Shown here: one piece after another, positions 6,545-13,200 of the stretch
Layout of the letters: every line of letters starts with the position of its first letter
How positions within the stretch are numbered: the stretch's first letter is position 1
Position numbers and translations under genes: made by a program
DNA from: an uncultured Oscillospiraceae bacterium
Lineage (GTDB): Bacteria; Bacillota; Clostridia; Oscillospirales; Ruminococcaceae
Assembly: GCA_934456315.1 (NCBI GenBank)
Contig: CAKSHG010000039.1
Coordinates: forward strand, 1-13,257
DNA: 13,257 nucleotides
Direction: 5' to 3'
Notes under the pieces: generated by a model
What the model was told of the DNA's origin: nothing
The model's input: the letters and a program-made list of their open reading frames with translations, nothing else
The model's database searches: none

Positions 6545-7300
6545 TCAGACGTATTTTTCGATAACAATGCGGAGCTTTCCCTTGCGGGATTCTCCGTTTA
6601 TTGCGGACAGACGGTACCTACCGCTGCCGCGTACAGATATTATGGTGTTTTCCCTGACCTCCGCGCTTACATTCGTGCAGGGGCAGTGATCCGCGCTCAC
6701 CATGCCTGACTTTATCAAGGACGCGGACTTCTCTCTTGATGTATTTGCTGCTGCGGCTACAATGCAGTCCAGCCTTAGCGATGAAACCGTGACGTCCATG
6801 CGCTGCATTTTCTGCTCCGGGAGCGGTCTGGTAACTCCGACCTCCGCGCTGACTCCCACCCTGCCGACCTTGTCGACGCGGGAAACAAGCTCCAGTGCGG
6901 TTTCGTGGACGAAAACCACCGCGTATCCCTCCGCAACAAGAATATCCCCGAGCAGCTCCCGCTTTATTTCAAGCGAGAGCAGTGCTCCGAGAAACTCTCT
7001 GTGTGTAAGTTTGTCGCTGCTGCGAAAGCTGAACGTTACCGCCCTGACCGGGAAAATATCCTTCGGGGCGAGCTCCTGCGCGTAGGTGCCCTCGAGCACT
7101 CCGCAGACCGTCCTCGCCGCGCCGTCGTACCCTCCGAAGAACACAAGCCCGCCTTTTACGGCGAATCTTGCGACCACAGCCTCGCGCTCATTCAGGAATC
7201 CGGAAAACCGCGGAACTCCCGACTTTATCGCAAGCCGCTGCATATCGGCGATGTGCGCGGAAAGATAACGCTCCTCCTCGCTAAGCGTACCGGGGTTCAT
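6545..7300 (-). CDS. ylmH: YlmH-type S4-domain RNA-binding protein
   Basis: A 251-residue protein (B. subtilis YlmH is about 257). The central hallmark LTHREFLGALLSLEIKREL starts at residue 98, and an S4 RNA-binding domain occupies about 174-225 (SLRLDCIVAAAANTSREK...). YlmH binds the ribosome and, in B. subtilis, takes part in ribosome-associated quality control with alanine-tail synthesis on obstructed 50S subunits. It is also linked genetically to the division cluster. The ATG overlaps the sepF stop by one base (TGATG), with GAGGAG five bases upstream inside the sepF end, a clear translational coupling. The upstream neighbour in B. subtilis, ylmG, is missing here. Confidence 0.93.
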   Translation of the reverse strand: MNPGTLSEEERYLSAHIADMQRLAIKSGVPRFSGFLNEREAVVARFAVKGGLVFFGGYDGAARTVCGVLEGTYAQELAPKDIFPVRAVTFSFRSSDKLTHREFLGALLSLEIKRELLGDILVAEGYAVVFVHETALELVSRVDKVGRVGVSAEVGVTRPLPEQKMQRMDVTVSSLRLDCIVAAAANTSREKSASLIKSGMVSADHCPCTNVSAEVRENTIISVRGSGRYRLSAINGESRKGKLRIVIEKYV

Positions 7301-7752
7301 CAGAACTCCTCGTTGTCAAGCATATCGCCGCTGATATCAACGGTCCTGGGGGTGATGGAATAGGTGCACTCTGCAACTCTGACGATCCTGCCGTCGATAG
7401 CTGCGCATACGCCTGCCATAAAGTCAACGATCCTCTTTCTGGAATCAACGCTGGTCACCTTTTCAAGGTTGAGTATAACGCTCTTGTTCTCTCTGAGGAA
7501 GCGGACCGGCTCCTTCATGATCTCCTCGTACTTTGTGGGCTGAACGATCTTTACAGAAGCATTCTGTAAGGAAGTCGGCTTCATGTTGATCACCTTATCT
7601 GTATTTCTGGGTGCAGAAAAGCGGGGCGCCTCTGCCTCTGCCTGCGTAACAGCGGAGCTGGAGGTGTCGTAGCCCTCGTCCTCGTACGCGGTATCCTCGT
7701 CGTACTCCGCGTCGCTCTGTCTGAACCTCGAAAAGATGTCGCTTAATGCCAT
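7300..7752 (-). CDS. sepF: Cell division protein SepF
   Basis: A 150-residue protein that anchors FtsZ to the membrane and assembles into rings at the septum. The N-terminus ALSDIFSRFRQ can form the membrane-targeting amphipathic helix. An acidic linker rich in D/E/Y/S (about 13-48) follows. The SepF core at about 66-145 contains VILNLEKVTSVDSRKRIVDF and the glycine-containing GRIVRVAECTYSITP. Length equals B. subtilis SepF (about 152). The start has GGGAGG 8 nt upstream (7761-7766). It lies 16 nt after yggS and overlaps ylmH by one base, so co-expression with both is expected. Confidence 0.96.
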   Translation of the reverse strand: MALSDIFSRFRQSDAEYDEDTAYEDEGYDTSSSAVTQAEAEAPRFSAPRNTDKVINMKPTSLQNASVKIVQPTKYEEIMKEPVRFLRENKSVILNLEKVTSVDSRKRIVDFMAGVCAAIDGRIVRVAECTYSITPRTVDISGDMLDNEEF

Positions 7753-7768
7753 GATATTTTCCTCCCAA

Positions 7769-8488
7769 TTATAAATATTTTCTGTATCCGAACAGACCTG
7801 ACCCTATCCGGACAATTGTGGACCCGTGCCTTACCGCCATTTCGTAATCCCCTGACATTCCCATGGAGAGAGTGTCAAATACGCCGGCGCTGTTAACTGC
7901 TTTGTCAGCATGCAGGTCGCCGAAAAGGCGCTGCATAGCCGCAAACGTATCCTCCCCGCAGCCGGGCGGCGGTATCGTCATCAGACCTCGCAGCCTGATA
8001 TGCGGAAGTTCCCTGACCTGTGCGCAGAATTCTGCGGCGCTTTCCGGGGTGATGCCTCCCTTTGTTTCTTCCCCGCCGATGTTTATCTCGGCGAGTATAT
8101 CCATGTCCAGACCGTGCTGACCGGCCCTGCGGCTGATCTCCTCAGCGAGATGTACGCTGTCCACGGAATGGATCATCGAAACCTTGTCTATGATGTACTT
8201 CACTTTGTTGGTCTGCAGCCCGCCTATGAAGTGCATTTCAGCCGGAGCGTACTGCTCCCGCTTGTCCAGGAATTCCTGCACGCGGTTCTCGCCAAGCAGG
8301 TCTATCCCAAGACCCACTGCATAATTTATGCGCTCCGGGTCGACCGTCTTTGTGACCGCCATCAGCCGCACCTTGTCGGTGCGCCCGGCAGCGTACATCG
8401 CCTTGTCTATGTTTTCGCAGATTCGGGCATAGCTTTCCCTGATGTCGTCAAAGCTTGTCTGCGTATTACTCAACAACTTTTCCATCAT
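7769..8488 (-). CDS. yggS: YggS/PLPBP family pyridoxal-phosphate homeostasis protein (YlmE)
   Basis: A 239-residue single-domain TIM-barrel protein binding pyridoxal 5'-phosphate through K47 in LMAVTKTV. Other family motifs are LGENRVQE at 65-72, HFIGGLQTNKVK at 86-97 and SMGMSGDYEMAVRHGST near the C-terminus, where the phosphate is held. The family buffers free PLP and affects amino-acid and keto-acid balance; no catalytic reaction is firmly assigned. In Firmicutes the gene sits at the head of the ylm cluster, as here, next to sepF. The start overlaps the end of the HlyD-like gene by 23 nt. Either of two adjacent ATGs (8488 or 8485) could be used, and the ribosome site (AAGGAT) lies inside the upstream gene. 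Confidence 0.96.
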   Translation of the reverse strand: MMEKLLSNTQTSFDDIRESYARICENIDKAMYAAGRTDKVRLMAVTKTVDPERINYAVGLGIDLLGENRVQEFLDKREQYAPAEMHFIGGLQTNKVKYIIDKVSMIHSVDSVHLAEEISRRAGQHGLDMDILAEINIGGEETKGGITPESAAEFCAQVRELPHIRLRGLMTIPPPGCGEDTFAAMQRLFGDLHADKAVNSAGVFDTLSMGMSGDYEMAVRHGSTIVRIGSGLFGYRKYL

Positions 8489-9686
8489 ACAGATCCTTGC
8501 CTTCTGTTACTATTTTATCGTAGAGCTTCAGGTAGCCGTCGTCCGCCTCCTGGGTGCAGATTATATAATCCTCTCCCCAGTACTCGACGTTGACCTTTCT
8601 GAAAACGAGCTTTCCGCCCTGGACAATGTAGACTCCGCGCACGTCGTCCTCCGTGTAGCGCAGCGCGCTCTTGGAGATACGCAGCCCGCCGTAGCTGTTG
8701 ACGATATACTTGAACTGCGCCGTGCGCCCGGAAGCCACCGAAGCGGTCAGCGTGTCGCACTCGAAAACGTAAACCGCCGTCCCGTCGCCGCGTCCGGTGT
8801 CGGTTATCGACACCACCTCGGCGGAGATAGGAGCAGGGTCGCTGGAAACTCTAAGCGTGACCTCGCCGCCCTCGTTGCAGCCGAAAAGCTGGCTGGAATC
8901 CATCACGGCGGCGACCCGCCAGCGGTAGTCGGCGATCAGCTTTCCGACCTGCCCGGACTTTGAGCCGAGGTCGGGTCTGTCGAGTATCTGCTCGATCTGC
9001 TCTGCGGTTATGGTCGAGGAATCCTCAAGGCTAAGCCTGTCCTCATAGCCGTCCACGCTGCTGACGAAATAGCCTGCTCCGCCCGCCTGGATATCCTGCA
9101 CGTCGCCGGAGAGCACCGCCTCCAGCTCCGAAACGCGGCTGCGCAGCGAGCTTATCTTGGATTCGTAGCTCGCGATGTCGCCACGGGATATCTCCCGCTT
9201 CGACAGCACTCCGAGCATGGAGTTTTCCTGCTCCTGTGCTGCGGCGTAGTCGCCGTTTATGAGGCTTTCAAGTATCAGCGAATGCCGCTCGTTTATCTGG
9301 TTCGATATCGTTTCAAGCTGGTTGTTGTCCGTACCGGCAAGGCGCTGCGCGTCCGTCAGCACGGCTATCTGCTCGTTTATCTTCTCAATCTCGCGGCGGC
9401 GCTCTATGTCCGACTCGCTGCGGTAGCGCCTTGCGATGACGGAGCTCTTGCCGACCTTCGAGCCGTCTGCATGCTCGTAGGCGACAACGCCTGTCCCGCT
9501 GTTGTAGACCACCGTTTCGTCGCGCAGGAACACGCCCTCGAACGGGATATCCTCGGTCATGCTGTAGGTGAACGCGGTTTCAGTCACCACCTTTTCTCCG
9601 CGGGCAAAAAACGCCTGCCCCACGAAGTAAATGACCACGAACAGCGCCAGAATGAAAATAATTATCGAGGTCCAAGCGGATTCCAT
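8466..9686 (-). CDS. HlyD-like membrane-anchored protein, no partner transporter nearby
   Basis: A 406-residue protein. Residues 7-27 form one N-terminal membrane helix, placing the rest outside the cytoplasm. A split barrel-sandwich (lipoyl-like) domain can be inferred from SGTGVVAYEHADGSKVG at 63-79 and GGAGYFVSSVDGYED at 202-216. Between them lies a charged alpha-helical hairpin, about 90-195, probably coiled coil. Beta-rich C-terminal regions follow. This is the architecture of HlyD/RND-type membrane fusion proteins, but the window holds no ABC or RND transporter. The gene is sandwiched between hfq (TAATG, one-base overlap) and yggS (23-nt overlap), in a cell-division and translation operon. 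Its function is therefore unclear: a generic adaptor or an envelope/division-associated protein are both possible. The domain call is by pattern only. Confidence 0.8.
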   Translation of the reverse strand: MESAWTSIIIFILALFVVIYFVGQAFFARGEKVVTETAFTYSMTEDIPFEGVFLRDETVVYNSGTGVVAYEHADGSKVGKSSVIARRYRSESDIERRREIEKINEQIAVLTDAQRLAGTDNNQLETISNQINERHSLILESLINGDYAAAQEQENSMLGVLSKREISRGDIASYESKISSLRSRVSELEAVLSGDVQDIQAGGAGYFVSSVDGYEDRLSLEDSSTITAEQIEQILDRPDLGSKSGQVGKLIADYRWRVAAVMDSSQLFGCNEGGEVTLRVSSDPAPISAEVVSITDTGRGDGTAVYVFECDTLTASVASGRTAQFKYIVNSYGGLRISKSALRYTEDDVRGVYIVQGGKLVFRKVNVEYWGEDYIICTQEADDGYLKLYDKIVTEGKDLYDGKVVE

Positions 9687-9931
9687 TACTCTTCTTCAGC
9701 CTTTTCGTAGGCGTCGAGGATAGAAATGGGCTTGAGCGGGGTTATCGTGGAAATAGCGTGCTTATAAATAAGGTTCTGCTTTCCGTCGGTGTCAAGAATG
9801 ACTGTATAATTGTCGAATCCCTTCACCACGCCCTTGAACTGGAATCCGTTAGTGATGTAAATCGTCACCGGGATCCTGTCCTTTCTAGCCTGATTAAGGA
9901 AAACGTCCTGTAAGTTGATGTCTTTTGCCAT
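9686..9931 (-). CDS. hfq: RNA chaperone Hfq
   Basis: An 81-residue Sm-like protein forming a hexameric ring that binds small RNAs and A-rich mRNA. Sm1 and Sm2 are both clear: [20 protein letters not shown] at the N-terminus with proximal-face Q8, and [11 protein letters not shown] with Y56-K57-H58 at the U-binding pocket. The rim patch keeps R16, K17 and R19, so sRNA-mRNA annealing on the rim looks possible; some Gram-positive Hfq proteins have a weaker rim. The C-terminal tail is short, as is usual for Firmicutes. The start has AGGTGG six bases upstream (9938-9943). miaA-hfq order is widely conserved, but here a 249-base gap with its own promoter-like site separates the two. Confidence 0.98.
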   Translation of the reverse strand: MAKDINLQDVFLNQARKDRIPVTIYITNGFQFKGVVKGFDNYTVILDTDGKQNLIYKHAISTITPLKPISILDAYEKAEEE

Positions 9932-9967
9932 AATTAACCACCTATTCTTTCTCTGTAGTCAATGCGA

Positions 9968-9986
9968 ACAGCATTCCCCATGCTGC
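9968..9986 (-). other. Hairpin in the hfq 5' leader
   Basis: On the minus strand a 6-bp perfect stem plus a terminal G-U pair (arms 9980-9986 and 9968-9974) closes on a 5-nt GGGGA loop. It lies about 25 nt upstream of the hfq Shine-Dalgarno and downstream of the possible leader ORF. No U-run follows. It could stabilise the leader or be a binding point for autoregulation; this is inference. Confidence 0.5.
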
Positions 9987-9998
9987 GACAGGAAGTAT

Positions 9999-10028
9999 TT
10001 ATGCAACAAACGAGGTATAAATGAGCAT
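9999..10028 (-). CDS. Possible 9-residue leader peptide upstream of hfq
   Basis: A 10-codon frame, MLIYTSFVA then TAA, starts 5 nt after a strong AGGAG (10034-10038) and just downstream of the extended -10 site. It ends 67 nt before the hfq ATG. The strong ribosome site and its position in the leader are the only support. The peptide shows no run of a single amino acid that would suggest classical attenuation. It may be translated and affect the downstream hairpin and hfq expression, or it may be chance. Confidence 0.35.
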   Translation of the reverse strand: MLIYTSFVA

Positions 10029-10047
10029 AGATACTCCTATATAGACT

Positions 10048-10058
10048 AGTATATCATA
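10048..10058 (-). promoter_or_regulatory. Extended -10 promoter for the hfq unit
   Basis: The minus strand reads TATGATATACT, a full TRTGN extension followed by a good -10 box (TATACT at 10048-10053). No good -35 hexamer is found at 16-18 bp spacing, which extended -10 promoters tolerate. AT tracts lie immediately upstream. Transcription would begin near 10041, giving a leader of about 110 nt before hfq. Confidence 0.6.
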
Positions 10059-10103
10059 CTTTTTCAAAAAAAGCTATAACTTTTTTAACTTTTTTCAAAA
10101 AAA
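10058..10103. repeat. A/T tracts with a 30-bp-spaced direct repeat upstream of the hfq promoter
   Basis: A near-identical block, AC then 5-6 T, C and 7 A, occurs at 10058-10072 and 10088-10103, with a further T-tract at 10081-10086. The 30-bp offset is close to three helical turns. Such tracts bend DNA and can act as an UP-type element for RNA polymerase. Part of the outer block may also serve as the U-tract of the terminator after miaA. Confidence 0.5.
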
Positions 10104-10108
10104 TATAG

Positions 10109-10179
10109 AAAAACTTCGGTCAAATCCACAAAAAACCGGAATAATGCCCTATCGTATACCATATACTGTATATTTCCGG
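10109..10179 (-). terminator. Overlapping terminator-like hairpins after miaA
   Basis: Two mutually exclusive stems share one arm. The first pairs 10174-10179 with 10136-10141 (CCGGAA/TTCCGG, 32-nt loop) and is followed by six U's (10130-10135). The second pairs 10135-10141 with 10115-10120 (six pairs, one bulge) and is followed by G and then UUUUU (10109-10113) with more U further on. Either could end the mutS-mutL-miaA transcript. The long loop of the first makes it a weak terminator on its own. Confidence 0.5.
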
Positions 10180-10180
10180 C

Positions 10181-11110
10181 TCATTTTTCCCTTTCGATTA
10201 TCTCCCTTGCCGCACTGACAACCTCGGGAAGCCCGTCCCCGGGACGTATTACGATGCGCTGGAATCGGCTGTCCCTGCGGAACCAGGTGAGCTGCCGCTT
10301 GGCGTACTGGCGGGTACGGAGCTTCAGCTCCTCTACACAATCCTCCAGGGACCTCTCGCCCCGGAAATAGGGGTACAGCTCCTTGCAGCCTATCGCCTGC
10401 GCGGCGGTGGGACGGTCAGGCTGCCCGAAGCAGCGGAGTGCTTCCTGCTCCAGACCGTTTTTCAACATTATGTCAACACGGCGGTTTATCCGCTCGTGGA
10501 GCAGCTCGCGCGGCTCGAAATCCAGCGTCAGCAGAATGAACTCATACGGCGACGGAGCGCTCCTGGAGTCCCGCTTTGCCTGGGCTATCGTGTGTCCGGT
10601 GGTCTTATAGACCTCCAGTGCGCGTATCACCCGGGAAACGTTGTTCTCGTGCAGCTCCGCAGCCGTTTCCGGGTCCACCTCGCGGAGCTTCTCAAGCAGC
10701 GCAGCCGCGCCGTTTTCCTCTGCGAATTTTCGCAGCTCTCCGCGGTAGGAGTAGTCACACTCCGAATCGTCGAACTGGAGATTATCCACGAACGACGAGA
10801 TGTAAAGCCCTGTCCCGCCGCATATCACCGGGGTTTTCCCACGGCTTATGATATCGTCTGCGCACTTCCCCGCCATGCTCACCCATTCCGCGACGGAAAA
10901 GCTCTGCGACGGGTCTAGGAAATCCATCAGGTGGTGCGGTATCCCCTGCTGTTCCTCCGGGGTCGCCTTTGCGCTTGCGACGTCCATGTCGGTGTATATC
11001 TGCATGCTGTCTGCGGATATCACCTCGCCGTCATACAGCCTGGCAAGCTCCACGGCGAGCGCCGTCTTGCCCGAGGCAGTCGGTCCGCTGACTACTATTA
11101 TCTTGTTCAT
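10181..11110 (-). CDS. miaA: tRNA dimethylallyltransferase
   Basis: A 309-residue P-loop enzyme that transfers a dimethylallyl group to N6 of A37 in tRNAs reading codons that begin with U, the first step towards ms2i6A. Motifs visible: Walker A GPTASGKT at 9-16, DSMQIY at 34-39 with the catalytic aspartate, GGTGLYI at 98-104, QAIGCKEL and RQYAKRQLTWFR near the C-terminus. Length is typical. The start has GGGAGG a few bases upstream, and the gene lies 14 nt after mutL, so these two are co-transcribed. mutL-miaA-hfq is a conserved order in many bacteria. Confidence 0.98.
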   Translation of the reverse strand: MNKIIVVSGPTASGKTALAVELARLYDGEVISADSMQIYTDMDVASAKATPEEQQGIPHHLMDFLDPSQSFSVAEWVSMAGKCADDIISRGKTPVICGGTGLYISSFVDNLQFDDSECDYSYRGELRKFAEENGAAALLEKLREVDPETAAELHENNVSRVIRALEVYKTTGHTIAQAKRDSRSAPSPYEFILLTLDFEPRELLHERINRRVDIMLKNGLEQEALRCFGQPDRPTAAQAIGCKELYPYFRGERSLEDCVEELKLRTRQYAKRQLTWFRRDSRFQRIVIRPGDGLPEVVSAAREIIEREK

Positions 11111-11124
11111 ACTGCCTCCCGTTT

Positions 11125-13116
11125 TTATGTGACCCGCCCGAAATAGCGCTCTATCTGCTTCCGGGATATCTGGGTCATTACCGGTCTGCCGTGCGGGCAG
11201 TAGCGGATATCCGGGTTGTTGAAAACCTCCTGCGCCAGCACCTGCAATTCCAGGATATCGTTATCCTCGTTGCCGCGTATCGACGCCTTGCATGCGACGG
11301 TGTGCAGCATATCATCGAACAGCTCGCCCTCCGCGTTGGTGTTCCCCTTGGAAACTATCTGCGCTATACACTCGACTATCTCCGCAGGCGGGACCTTGTC
11401 CAGCATCTGCGGAAGCCCGGTCACCCGCGCCTTTCCGTCGGCGAATTCCATGATTATCCCGACGTTCGCGAGCTTGTCTGCGTATTCTGACATTCCGTTG
11501 AACTCCTCCGGAGTGAGGTAGACCTCCTCCGGCTGCATGAGCAGCTGCGCGGAGCTGTTGAAGCCCTTTTTCAGCCGCTCGAAATTAACGCGCTCATGCG
11601 CCGCGTGCTTGTCGATGAGTATCATTCCCTCGCTGGATTCGCACACGATGTAGGTCTTGAAAAGCTCGCCGACTACGCGTATCTGCTCCTTGGGCTGTTC
11701 CTCATGGAGTACCGGGGCGGACGGCTCCGGAGCAGGCTCCGGTTTCTTCTCGAACGACTTTTCCGACAGGAACGCGAATCCCGGCAGCTCAGTCAGCGGA
11801 GTTTCCTTCGGCTCCGGCTTCTTCGCCGGGACAAGCTCCGGCATGTAGGTCTGCTCGGCGGCGGGAAGCGGCTGGGTAAACTGGGTAAACTGCGCATTCT
11901 GGCTGGACTGCGGCGCTTCCTGGCGGAGCGTGAATCTCGGAGGTTCGCGCTTTTCCTGCGGGTATATCACCGCGTCCCTGCCGGAGGGTATCGGCATGGT
12001 CCTCGGCGGTTCCTCTATGACCTGCGCGGAAGCGGTGCGGAGCGGTTCGGAAGCGCGGGCGCGCTCCGGCTGCGGGATATCGTCAGCGCGGGCTGGAGCC
12101 GTGTTCAGCTTTATCTCGCGGCTCTCGTCGTAGCCCATCAGCGCGTTTTTGACCGCGAAGTACACCGCGTCGAAAACTATCTTTTCGTTGGTGAAGCGCA
12201 CCTCGGTCTTGGTGGGGTGGATATTCGCGTCCACCTGGGAGGGGTCGGTGTTCACGCACAGCACGCAGGACGGGAACTTCCCGACCATTATCGTGTTGCG
12301 GAACGCCTCCTCCAGCGCGGCGCAGCACAGCGGGCTTTTCACGCTCCTGCCGTTCACGAAGAAGTTCTGCATGGAGCGGTTGGCGCGGGTGAACAGCGGC
12401 GAGGAAACGTAGCCGGTCACCGCAGTGTTCTGGTAGACGTTCTCCACCGGGATAAGCCCCGCCGCGAACTGCTTTCCGAACACCGCGTAGACCGCGCTGT
12501 AATACTCTCCGTCGCCGCTGGAGAGCATGGTCTGCCTGCCGTCCCTGATGAACCTGAACGAGATCCCCGGGTGGCTTAGAGCCAGCTTTTCAACCACTGC
12601 GGCGCAGTAATTGCCCTCGGTGACGTCCTTTTTCAGGAACTTCAGCCGCGCCGGGGTGTTGTAGAACAGGTCGCGGATAATTATCGTCGTGCCGTCGGCG
12701 CAGCCTGCGCGGTCGTACTCCGTCGACTCGCCCGCCTCTATGCGGTAAATGCTGCCTAACTGGTCCTCACGCTGCTTTGTGAGCAGCTCCACGCGGCTGA
12801 CCGCGCAGACCGAAGCGAGAGCCTCCCCGCGGAATCCCAGCGTATTTATGCTGTCGAGGTCGTCCTGCGTGTAGACCTTGCTTGTCGCATGCCGCATGAA
12901 CGCGGTGGGGATATCCTCGTAGGAAATGCCGCAGCCGTCGTCCGTCACACGCAGGTAGGAAATACCGCCGCGCTTTATCTCCACGGTTATCGAGGTCGCC
13001 CCGGCGTCAATGGAATTTTCTGCCAGTTCCTTTATCACCGAGGAGGGGCGCTCTATTACCTCTCCGGCGGCGATAAGCTCATATACGCTCTTGTCGAGCA
13101 GGTTTATCTTAGGCAT
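11125..13116 (-). CDS. mutL: DNA mismatch repair protein MutL (endonuclease type)
   Basis: A 663-residue protein that links MutS mismatch recognition to strand incision. The N-terminal GHKL ATPase shows ELAENSIDAGA at 30-40, DDGCGI at 59-64, RHATSK at 75-80 and GFRGEAL at 94-100. A poorly conserved Pro/Glu/Gln-rich linker covers about 345-475. The C-terminal domain carries the metal-dependent nicking endonuclease motifs of methyl-independent bacteria: DKHAAHERVNFE at 502-513, ACKAS around 608-612, CPHGRP at 640-645 and FGR near the end. This MutL therefore probably nicks DNA itself, as in B. subtilis, and no MutH is expected. A GGAG lies 6-7 nt before the ATG. It follows mutS by 84 nt and precedes miaA by 14 nt. 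Confidence 0.98.
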   Translation of the reverse strand: MPKINLLDKSVYELIAAGEVIERPSSVIKELAENSIDAGATSITVEIKRGGISYLRVTDDGCGISYEDIPTAFMRHATSKVYTQDDLDSINTLGFRGEALASVCAVSRVELLTKQREDQLGSIYRIEAGESTEYDRAGCADGTTIIIRDLFYNTPARLKFLKKDVTEGNYCAAVVEKLALSHPGISFRFIRDGRQTMLSSGDGEYYSAVYAVFGKQFAAGLIPVENVYQNTAVTGYVSSPLFTRANRSMQNFFVNGRSVKSPLCCAALEEAFRNTIMVGKFPSCVLCVNTDPSQVDANIHPTKTEVRFTNEKIVFDAVYFAVKNALMGYDESREIKLNTAPARADDIPQPERARASEPLRTASAQVIEEPPRTMPIPSGRDAVIYPQEKREPPRFTLRQEAPQSSQNAQFTQFTQPLPAAEQTYMPELVPAKKPEPKETPLTELPGFAFLSEKSFEKKPEPAPEPSAPVLHEEQPKEQIRVVGELFKTYIVCESSEGMILIDKHAAHERVNFERLKKGFNSSAQLLMQPEEVYLTPEEFNGMSEYADKLANVGIIMEFADGKARVTGLPQMLDKVPPAEIVECIAQIVSKGNTNAEGELFDDMLHTVACKASIRGNEDNDILELQVLAQEVFNNPDIRYCPHGRPVMTQISRKQIERYFGRVT
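11872..11889. repeat. Two tandem 9-bp units in the mutL linker
   Basis: The unit CTGGGTAAA occurs twice in a row (11872-11880 and 11881-11889), encoding a repeated Gln-Phe-Thr in the disordered linker of MutL. Slippage would add or remove three residues without breaking the frame. Confidence 0.6.
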
Positions 13117-13179
13117 TTTTGCTCCGTTCTAAGCCCCTCCGGGCAATACAAAATCGCTGGATCCAAGACCCGCTTCCCT

Positions 13180-13199
13180 AAATTCCGCATTCCGAATTT
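13180..13199. repeat. Short inverted and tandem repeat in the mutS-mutL gap
   Basis: Just after the mutS stop codon a 6-bp AT-rich inverted repeat (13180-13185 with 13194-13199) encloses two copies of an ATTCCG-type heptamer (13182-13194). The string TTCCGCATTC also occurs at 6493-6502 next to divIVA. It may be a copy of a small dispersed intergenic repeat; only two instances are visible, so this is tentative. Confidence 0.35.
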
Positions 13200-13200
13200 T

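Noticed and set aside
11596..12579. Open frame of 327 codons on the plus strand
   Set aside because: Antisense to mutL, Arg/Leu-rich, without motifs; an effect of GC-rich codons.
13117..13179. Hairpin GCCC/GGGC and promoter upstream of mutL
   Set aside because: The stem is only 4 bp, and no paired -35/-10 boxes at reasonable spacing were found, so mutL is more simply read from the mutS transcript.
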